64,000 bases of DNA from the NCBI RefSeq assembly GCF_000803265.1, contig NW_014575407.1, positions 124,001 to 188,000 on the forward strand, written 5' to 3'. How positions within the stretch are numbered: position 1 is the first letter of the stretch; each line of letters begins with the position of its first letter. Source of the stretch: Ordospora colligata OC4. Its lineage: Eukaryota; Microsporidia; Ordosporidae. The notes under the pieces were generated by a model. It ran no database searches. It saw only the letters and a list, made by a program, of their open reading frames with translations, and was not told the origin of the DNA. A program made the position numbers and the translations under genes. Below, in pieces: positions 58,753 to 64,000 of this stretch.

Positions 58753-59313
58753 CTATTCATCTCCGTCAGTTTTAGAGGCAACCTTATTTTTCTTGCCTTT
58801 ATCTCCGTATGCAGAGTACGGGTTGTACTCGATCAGAGGCTCGTTTTCTGCCATCACCATGAATCCAGGTGCAGTGACAATCTGGTCCTTAATCGAAATG
58901 CATCTGCTCTTGATCATCACTCTTGCCTGATGCACAGACCTTGCAAGTCCTGCTGCAAACACCCTGAACTGAAGACGTCTTTCTAAGTAGTGGTTGATAG
59001 TCAGATCAAGAACCTTGTTCAATCCAGATATGACCTCTTGCTTATCACACATATCAATTCCGCTCATAATCCCGTACTTCATCAGCTTCATGAGCAATGA
59101 GCGCCCGTTTGTAGGAACATCTTCAGGATTTGTGGACGTAAGCAGGATCCTTGCGCGCTCCTTGTCCTTTGCAAACACTTCGTTCATCACCCAGAGCTCT
59201 CGTTTGTTCTTCAATCCGTATATTCCTACAAGCTGAGTCTCTCTTAACAGACGTGGCTTATCAAATGGATTCATAGGCGTGCTTCCTCGCTTGCTAAAGT
59301 TTCTACCAACCAT
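58753..59313 (-). CDS. RPS9: 40S ribosomal protein uS4 (Rps9)
   Basis: Protein of 186 aa, usual for eukaryotic uS4. [20 protein letters not shown] matches the N-terminal family block, and the S4 RNA-binding domain contains [20 protein letters not shown] and [16 protein letters not shown]. The end ([14 protein letters not shown]) is slightly shorter than in yeast (197 aa). CCC lies 3 nt before the ATG, and a poly-T/AATTTTTT tract stands just upstream (59320-59330 on the plus strand), similar to the AAATTT-type signal reported for microsporidian ribosomal protein genes. Confidence 0.97.
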   Translation of the reverse strand: MVGRNFSKRGSTPMNPFDKPRLLRETQLVGIYGLKNKRELWVMNEVFAKDKERARILLTSTNPEDVPTNGRSLLMKLMKYGIMSGIDMCDKQEVISGLNKVLDLTINHYLERRLQFRVFAAGLARSVHQARVMIKSRCISIKDQIVTAPGFMVMAENEPLIEYNPYSAYGDKGKKNKVASKTDGDE

Positions 59314-59450
59314 TCAGGGTGAAAAAATTACTCTATATTAGTGTATTTGATTTGAACAGTGCCTGTTAGACTAGACTATATGGATAGAGCGATGCATAAA
59401 CTCGAGAGCTTTATGCGGAGTGGTTTAATTCGATTGTGTATATCCCTGAA

Positions 59451-59669
59451 ATGGGAAGAAACGCTGTTCCGAGCCTTGCAAAGCTGCTCCACACGCAAGT
59501 TGTTATTAAGATGAGCAATGGGGTCGTACTAGAAGGTGTCATACTGGGATATGATGCATATATGAACGCAGTGCTTTCTGATATTTCTGAACCCGAAGGA
59601 ATGCCATTCAGTGTTATTGTAAGAGGCGAGTTTGTAGAGAGTATTGTTCCGGTAGACAAGAGTGAATGA
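59451..59669 (+). CDS. Sm/LSm core protein, SmG-like
   Basis: Protein of 72 aa consisting of the Sm fold alone. Sm1 motif: KLLHTQVVIKMSNGVVLEGVI with GYDAYMNAVLSD; Sm2: VIVRGEFVESIVP. The missing N-terminal extension, short loop 4 and IVRG motif favour SmG (or Lsm7, its paralogue) over SmE, SmF and Lsm6, which have longer loops. It forms part of the heptamer on spliceosomal snRNA. CCC lies 4 nt before the ATG at 59451; the longer frame starts at a non-ATG codon. Confidence 0.85.
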   Translation: MGRNAVPSLAKLLHTQVVIKMSNGVVLEGVILGYDAYMNAVLSDISEPEGMPFSVIVRGEFVESIVPVDKSE

Positions 59670-59740
59670 ATGTGCAGAGATTGTATTTACTGCATTGTTG
59701 TTCATAAAGCAGATGGTAAACATGCTTGATGAGCATAATG

Positions 59741-59746
59741 AAATTT
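59741..59746 (+). promoter_or_regulatory. AAATTT-type signal of the eL21 gene
   Basis: AAATTT lies 25 nt upstream of the eL21 ATG and 17 nt before the CCC at 59764-59766. AAATTT-like elements are reported upstream of ribosomal protein genes in microsporidia; the position here fits, but the assignment is by sequence only. Confidence 0.5.
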
Positions 59747-59771
59747 TTGCGAATTGTAAATAACCCTGAGA

Positions 59772-60254
59772 ATGAGGAGTAAGGGATACCGAAGAGGAAC
59801 GAGGTCGATGTTTTCACAGGACCACAGGAAGCATGGGGTTGCAAGAACTAACAAGTATCTTGAGAAGTATGAAATAGGAGATCTTGTTGATATTGTGGTG
59901 AATCCTGCTATGATGAAGGGAATGCCGTATAAGTACTATCAAGGAAGGACAGGACGAGTATATGATGTGAAGCCAAGATCGTTGAACATTGCTATACGAA
60001 AGAAGGTGCGAGGGAAGTACGTGATCAAGAAGGTTATTGCGCGTGTTGAGCATGTGAGGAAGAGCAGAAGCGAGGAGGAGAGTAAGAAGAGGATCCAGGA
60101 GATGGACGAGAGGATTGAAAAGGCGAAGGCAGAAGGATTGGTAATGCCAAGAACCAAGAGGCAGATGAAGGGACCAAGGGAGGCGATGGAAATCATTCTT
60201 GAGAACAACCGACCAGTTGAAGTTGGATATGAGCCCTATATTGCGATTTTCTGA
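59772..60254 (+). CDS. RPL21: 60S ribosomal protein eL21
   Basis: Protein of 160 aa, as in yeast. RSKGYRRGTRSMFSQDHRKH and the block KYEIGDLVDIVVNPAMMKGM with YYQGRTGRVYDVKPRSLNI (KOW-like) are unmistakable. VKKVIARVEHVRKS-like segment (VIARVEHVRKSRSEEESKKR) is the family's middle basic region. CCC lies 5 nt before the ATG and AAATTT a little further upstream. Confidence 0.98.
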   Translation: MRSKGYRRGTRSMFSQDHRKHGVARTNKYLEKYEIGDLVDIVVNPAMMKGMPYKYYQGRTGRVYDVKPRSLNIAIRKKVRGKYVIKKVIARVEHVRKSRSEEESKKRIQEMDERIEKAKAEGLVMPRTKRQMKGPREAMEIILENNRPVEVGYEPYIAIF

Positions 60255-60320
60255 ATAAAGGCGTTTTATTGAATAGTGTTTATTTATGTGCTTATCAAGT
60301 ATGAATTGGGATGAAGTACG

Positions 60321-60989
60321 ATGAAAAAGATTATAGACTGTGATCCTTGTATGGGGCAAGCGCCTATGGATGTTGAACATGAGATTGGATGGAGAAATAC
60401 AAATGAACGAAAAAACACAAAGTGTGAGTATCTGTCGCCATTGAAGAAAAGGAAGGTGGATGAGTATTTTCCGATCTGTTTAGTGAGTCAGGATGTGAAG
60501 AAGAATGACAAAAAGACTGAGGTGATAAAGGACAAAGAAGTGAGGAAGCGGTGGGATGTGGAAGGATATATTGTCCGACTTCCGGTGATGCTAATAAGAT
60601 ACCTGCATCTGGTTTTGAATGTAGTGATGATAGGGTTTATTTGCTATGCAGTAGTTTATGTGTTTGTAAGTATACAACGAGACATCAGATACAAGGTGTC
60701 GAATAGAAAGCTACATATTAAGAAGGAAATAGAAGATGCCAGGACATCTTACGAAATAAATAAGTGCCATCCGGATACAAGGGTGCCTGCAATAGAGGAG
60801 CTGTGTAATAAGTGGGAATGCACGATTAAGAATGGAAATGGATCGGTTGGATACACGAGGATTATTGCAGAAGTGTTTGGTGATGTTCTTGATGGATTTG
60901 TTCGCAAGTTCTCTATGAAAAGCTCATTGATTATGGGGTTTTTCTTTTTTGTGTTCCTGACATTTGGAGGGAGAAGAGTGAAGAAATAG
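60321..60989 (+). CDS. BRL1: nuclear envelope protein Brl1/Brr6-like
   Basis: Protein of 222 aa. Two membrane segments (LVLNVVMIGFICYAVVYVF, about 95-115; SSLIMGFFFFVFLTFGG, about 200-216) flank a luminal domain with four Cys in the Brr6 signature: YEINKCHPDTRVPAIEELC followed by NKWECTIKN. Brl1/Brr6 act in nuclear pore insertion and membrane fluidity in organisms with closed mitosis. The N-terminal 90 residues are charged and cytosolic/nucleoplasmic. Yeast Brl1 is 471 aa and Brr6 197 aa; I cannot separate the two. Confidence 0.88.
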   Translation: MKKIIDCDPCMGQAPMDVEHEIGWRNTNERKNTKCEYLSPLKKRKVDEYFPICLVSQDVKKNDKKTEVIKDKEVRKRWDVEGYIVRLPVMLIRYLHLVLNVVMIGFICYAVVYVFVSIQRDIRYKVSNRKLHIKKEIEDARTSYEINKCHPDTRVPAIEELCNKWECTIKNGNGSVGYTRIIAEVFGDVLDGFVRKFSMKSSLIMGFFFFVFLTFGGRRVKK

Positions 60990-61049
60990 ATGGCTACAAC
61001 AAGGATGTTTATTTTATTCAAGCAGAATGCTGAAATATATTCATTCAAC

Positions 61050-61274
61050 TTATTCCTTGATTGGTTTACTCACAATAATGTTATTGATTGGAATGTGAAT
61101 GAGTTTTATCCCATATCCAAGGATACCTAAAAGTCCAATGCCGATTCCGTGGCTTTTTGCAGAGATGATGAATTCCTTTGCAGAAGGCTTTATGCACTTT
61201 CTTAAGAACAGTTTGAATGACTTGATGTACTCTGAGGCTAAGCAGTTTGCACTTGAGCATTGCTGGTTTGCCAT
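61050..61274 (-). CDS. SSS1: Sec61 gamma subunit Sss1 (protein translocon)
   Basis: Single-span ER protein of 74 aa. An amphipathic helix (YIKSFKLFLRKCIKPSAKEF) leads to the membrane helix GIGIGLLGILGYGIKLIHIP, ending in the invariant family motif KLIHIPINNIIV. It clamps the Sec61 channel. The frame is open 10 codons further, but CCC lies 4 nt before the ATG at 61274. A 75-codon open frame on the opposite strand over this interval is a shadow: this strand carries the family signature. Confidence 0.95.
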   Translation of the reverse strand: MANQQCSSANCLASEYIKSFKLFLRKCIKPSAKEFIISAKSHGIGIGLLGILGYGIKLIHIPINNIIVSKPIKE

Positions 61275-61370
61275 TCCAAGGGTATCTCCGAATGTTTTTA
61301 TCAATGATGAATTTGAGGAGCAATGAATGAATAAAACAAATTGTGAAAAGTATTGTATTTATCTAGCAAA

Positions 61371-61443
61371 AGCCACCACCGAGGGTCGAACTCGGGGCCT
61401 CCAGTTTACTAAACTGGCGCTCTAACCACTGAGCTATAGCGGC
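61371..61443 (-). tRNA. tRNA-Thr (anticodon AGT)
   Basis: Read on the minus strand, 73 nt fold as a complete cloverleaf: acceptor GCCGCTA with TGGTGGC, D arm GCTC...GAGC, anticodon stem CCAGT/ACTGG with loop TTAGTAA (anticodon AGT, read as IGU), T arm CCGAG-TTCGACC-CTCGG, discriminator T. No intron. The A and B boxes (TAGCTCAGTGG, GTTCGACCC) are intact for RNA polymerase III. Confidence 0.95.
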
Positions 61444-61758
61444 TTCGCAGACATTTAGTCGCCTGCCCTACTCCATCAGTCAGCGTATTCAGCACATTAA
61501 CATAATTTGTTCTTATTATTGACATAGCATATTCTTATCATAGCATTGACATTAACTTACTCTTATTGTTAATATTGACATGTTCTTAAGATTATCATTA
61601 ATATATTCTTATCATCAATATCAACATATCCATCAACATATTCTTAGTATAACACAACGCATACACTAGCCTATTCATCATATTCTAGCATAGCTATAAC
61701 ACAACAAATACATTTCATCACACACAAGATATTTATTGTCTCTATACCATTTGTTCCA
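61444..61758. other. AT-rich intergenic region of irregular short repeats
   Basis: A 315-bp gap between the tRNA and a coiled-coil gene. It is made of recurring words such as ttcttatcat, ttcttattat, attgacat and aacatattctta in no strict order. No open frame or RNA fold stands out. It may contain the RNA polymerase III environment upstream of the tRNA and the 3' end of the next gene. Confidence 0.6.
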
Positions 61759-62520
61759 TTACCTCTCGGCTCTCGATAGTGCCTTCAACAGAAACACAGT
61801 GTCTGCTTCCTTCTCCTTATGCACCGCATCAAACATCCTCCGAAGAAGCTCTTCACTTTGCTCTCGCATCCGTCCAATCCAAACCTTTGCAGATTCCTTC
61901 ACAAATCTAAGCCTCGTCATCTTGCTTGCAAATTCCTCATTTACCTTTGCAATCTTTCTCTCATACTCACTCTCCTTTCTTACATACATTTTCTTCTCCA
62001 TCTTGATCTTATTCATTTCCATCGTGCTTTCTTTGATCATCTTCCACTTCTTCTCTTCATCTACGGTCCATTGTATCTTTTCAATTGCCTCCACAATCTC
62101 TTTATTTGCATCTCGTCTCTTTATACACCCTTCAGACATCGCCTGTTCTATCTTCATGCCATACGCCGTTCTCTTCTTACTCTCCAGCCATCTTATACAC
62201 TTCTTAACCAATTCCTCAAGACCTACTCCATTATCCAGTTCCATGTGTATCTCCTCTACATTCTTCTTCTTGTTTTCCTTAATAACCACACTCTCACTAA
62301 ATCCTTCTCCATCACTCAATATACCTGATATCTCGTCTTCCTTATATTCCACTCCTTTGCATCTCTTCTCATTTACAAACCTGAAGCTAAATATATCATC
62401 TGTATCCTTCTTTATCACACTCAAGTCTCTCCTCTTCGACTCAATACTCATCCTTACCTCAGATTCCGCTGTAGGCTGCATCCTCCTCTTGAAAATAAAT
62501 CCATCTAAATTCTCAATCAT
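61759..62520 (-). CDS. coiled-coil protein of unknown function
   Basis: Protein of 253 aa, highly charged. The N-terminal 100 residues look flexible; the middle and C-terminal parts form long helices (EEIHMELDNGVGLEELVKKC, ESEYERKIAKVNEEFASKMT) with one Trp-containing segment (WLESKKRTAYGMKIEQAM). This organisation could fit a kinetochore or structural protein, but I see no diagnostic motif. A GGG abuts the ATG at 62520, which lies inside the end of the HAM1 gene: the two genes overlap by 8 nt on the same strand. Confidence 0.65.
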   Translation of the reverse strand: MIENLDGFIFKRRMQPTAESEVRMSIESKRRDLSVIKKDTDDIFSFRFVNEKRCKGVEYKEDEISGILSDGEGFSESVVIKENKKKNVEEIHMELDNGVGLEELVKKCIRWLESKKRTAYGMKIEQAMSEGCIKRRDANKEIVEAIEKIQWTVDEEKKWKMIKESTMEMNKIKMEKKMYVRKESEYERKIAKVNEEFASKMTRLRFVKESAKVWIGRMREQSEELLRRMFDAVHKEKEADTVFLLKALSRAER

Positions 62521-63286
62521 CCCTGCCCTGCTCACTTAGGGGCTTGTTTTCAAACTGCATTTGTTCTTCTCTTATACAGATATTCATCTCCATCAGATAC
62601 TGCTGCATCTTCTGAACCGCCCTGTATCGTCCTATTTTTATTCCTGCAAGCCCATCAGGTACATCAAAATACTCTTCGTCCCTTGCAACAAACACATCCC
62701 TGAACAACTTTGGCTCAACAGCCTCTTTCAGTACTATCCGCCCTGTAACCTCTCCATCAAATGTCTTCATAACAATATCTCCTTCATGTGCATATGCAAG
62801 TCCAATAATTGTAGAATATCTGCATAAATCTCCAACCTTCTTTGCAACATCAATCACCTTCTTCATCCCAATACTAAGAAAGTCTTTCGCATACTGTCCT
62901 GGAAATCCGTACAGTCCATCAATATGAATGCTCGTGTCATCTATAATCACAATGTTACATTCATTCACAAGATGACACACCTTTCTCAACTTATCTGCAA
63001 CTATTGCTTCTTTGCTGCCCTGAATCTCTTCAATATCCAGCTTCACTTGCATTACAGGAATTCCAAGAAGCTCCTGAAGAATTGCGTGTTTATATGAATT
63101 CGAAGTTATAAACTGCAGCTTCCGAATGCTTTCACTAATATCACCGAAATCAATATCCTTGCATTTATTTCCCAGATCAACCACACACTTTCTACTCTGA
63201 TTTCTATCAAATACGCATATATTAATTAAATCATTTTCTGTGTATCCTGGCTCTTTCATGCATCTTTTCAATTCATTATCTGCCAT
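62513..63286 (-). CDS. HAM1: HAM1/ITPase-like nucleotide pyrophosphatase with N-terminal extension
   Basis: Protein of 257 aa (family about 190). From residue about 58, LQFITSNSYKHAILQELLGI matches the F.TGN..K..E....LG start of ITPases, though TGN has become TSN. VIIDDTSIHIDGLYGFPGQY followed by AKDFLSIG is the conserved EDTGL...AL.GFPGPY. The late SHR element appears as GRYRAVQKM. ITPases hydrolyse ITP/XTP to cleanse nucleotide pools. The first 55 residues are unexplained. The last 8 nt overlap the next gene. Confidence 0.82.
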   Translation of the reverse strand: MADNELKRCMKEPGYTENDLINICVFDRNQSRKCVVDLGNKCKDIDFGDISESIRKLQFITSNSYKHAILQELLGIPVMQVKLDIEEIQGSKEAIVADKLRKVCHLVNECNIVIIDDTSIHIDGLYGFPGQYAKDFLSIGMKKVIDVAKKVGDLCRYSTIIGLAYAHEGDIVMKTFDGEVTGRIVLKEAVEPKLFRDVFVARDEEYFDVPDGLAGIKIGRYRAVQKMQQYLMEMNICIREEQMQFENKPLSEQGRDD

Positions 63287-63398
63287 TATAAGGACTTGTA
63301 AATTGTCAATTTAAGCAGTAACAAATACATCCACAAAAAACAACCATATAATCAGATTCTCACATACCATTAGCTTTATAGATCAGTCTCAAAAGTAT

Positions 63399-64000
63399 TT
63401 AATTCATGTTAGCATCCTTGCCATCCCAATCAATATGCACATACTCACTCCCTCCTTTCAGTAGCACTTGATGCGCTCCAAAATAGTCCCTCATAGCTTG
63501 GATCATGCTTCCTGCTCCCTCCACTTTCTTCATCCCATACACATACTCTAGACATGATGAAATCACAGGCATTGGCACTTCATTCTCAACTCCATAAACC
63601 ATCACCTTGCGCAAGTCAATCAAATACTCATTACACAATGACACATATTTACTACTCAACTCCATAACCTCATTCGAATCTCCCATTTCTTTTATTACAT
63701 CAAGGATCCTTCCTCTAAGTATACATCCATTACTCCACACATCACATATGTCTTCAACTGTGTATTCCCATCCATACTTCACTTTTGCCTTCATCAGCAT
63801 CATAAACCCCTGCATATGCGACACCATTCTTGCCAAATACACACATCTTCTCATTGTTTCCTTACTTAATGATTCTTTGTGTAAATTTGCATTTATACAT
63901 TCACTTTCATGCATCTTTGCATCATTACTGCCATTCATCAGCTTCCTGCTAAACTCTTGCCTTAGATCTCTCACATTTGACACCATTCTAGACCCTATAG
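63399..64000 (-). CDS. GND1: 6-phosphogluconate dehydrogenase, C-terminal part (5' end beyond window)
   Basis: The frame is open from 63399 to the right edge, so at least 200 codons of the C-terminal half are seen; the visible ATG at 63986 is internal. The family's helical domain is evident in YLARMVSHMQGFMMLMKAKV (corresponding to SYAQG..L....), VWSNGCILRGRIL (W..GCIIRS), VPMPVISSCLEYVYG and the near-invariant RDYFGAHQV, followed by the short C-terminal tail. The enzyme is in the pentose phosphate pathway (6-phosphogluconate to ribulose 5-phosphate with NADPH). Confidence 0.95.
   Translation of the reverse strand, partial: IGSRMVSNVRDLRQEFSRKLMNGSNDAKMHESECINANLHKESLSKETMRRCVYLARMVSHMQGFMMLMKAKVKYGWEYTVEDICDVWSNGCILRGRILDVIKEMGDSNEVMELSSKYVSLCNEYLIDLRKVMVYGVENEVPMPVISSCLEYVYGMKKVEGAGSMIQAMRDYFGAHQVLLKGGSEYVHIDWDGKDANMN

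Noticed and set aside
61099..61326. Plus-strand 75-codon open frame
   Set aside because: Its reverse strand encodes Sec61 gamma with the invariant KLIHIPINNIIV and a CCC start signal.
61736..62539. Plus-strand 267-codon hydrophobic open frame
   Set aside because: Antisense to a charged coiled-coil gene, which has the better codon pattern and a start signal; hydrophobicity is the usual mirror of Lys/Glu-rich coding.

Overview
The window is a gene-dense, apparently intron-free eukaryotic segment that I read as microsporidian nuclear DNA, most like the Encephalitozoonidae (Encephalitozoon/Ordospora type). The reasons are: about 48 protein genes in 64 kb, gaps mostly below 150 bp with a few small same-strand overlaps, no visible introns, shortened eukaryotic proteins (DNA polymerase alpha of 988 aa, tandem-AAA ATPase of 506 aa), a chitin synthase, and a GPI-anchored secreted protein that looks like a spore-wall protein. 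A CCC (or CCCC) triplet lies a few bases before the ATG in about 30 genes. This matches the CCC/GGG start-proximal signal described for microsporidia, and I used it to choose many starts. The base composition is AT-rich by eye. From memory only, CDC48, an EnP2/SWP3-type spore-wall gene, a septin and a chitin synthase lie close together on Encephalitozoon cuniculi chromosome I. The first 25 kb here would match that block; this needs checking.

Layout. 1-9 kb: CDC48 (cut by the window edge), an MscS-type channel, a tricalbin-like tether, an EF-hand-like protein, a putative spore-wall protein and NudC. 9-14 kb: COPI alpha subunit, an F-box/WD40 Cdc4-type protein and frataxin. 14-25 kb: a ROCK/MRCK-like kinase, an ABHD12-like hydrolase diverging from TAF9, a secreted unknown, an ICMT-like methyltransferase, Gar1, a septin, a Qb-SNARE and chitin synthase. 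25-34 kb: a small helical protein, a divergent kinase, SGT1, a DDB1/CPSF160/SF3B3-like protein, a tandem AAA ATPase, Clp1 and TyrRS. 34-43 kb: Listerin, a two-pass membrane protein, Rpn5, a small unknown, Rio1, an RNA polymerase III subunit and a Pot1-like protein. 43-53.5 kb: a secreted unknown, PCNA, Cbf5, Rrb1/GRWD1, an ARF-like GTPase, DNA polymerase alpha, APC10, Nar1 and Bud23. 53.5-64 kb: a DDX60-like helicase, a phosphatidylinositol transfer protein, uS4, an Sm protein, eL21, Brl1/Brr6, Sec61 gamma, tRNA-Thr, a coiled-coil protein, a HAM1/ITPase and 6-phosphogluconate dehydrogenase (cut by the right edge).

Functional groups. Ribosome biogenesis and translation: Gar1 and Cbf5 (same H/ACA particle), Rrb1, Bud23, Rio1, the AAA ATPase, uS4, eL21, TyrRS. 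Ubiquitin and protein quality control: Cdc48 and Listerin (both act in ribosome-associated quality control), Cdc4, SGT1, APC10, Rpn5. Mitosome-linked Fe-S chemistry: frataxin feeding cytosolic Nar1. Replication and telomere: Pol alpha, PCNA, Pot1. Membrane and lipid: tricalbin, PITP, SNARE, COPI, Sec61 gamma, Brl1. Spore and wall: chitin synthase and the EnP2-like protein.

I found no mobile element, CRISPR array or obvious novel multi-gene system. The most interesting items are the genome-wide start signal, two genes whose stop-codon region is tandemly repeated downstream, a ROCK/MRCK-type kinase with a C1 zinc finger, and several divergent or unrecognised proteins.
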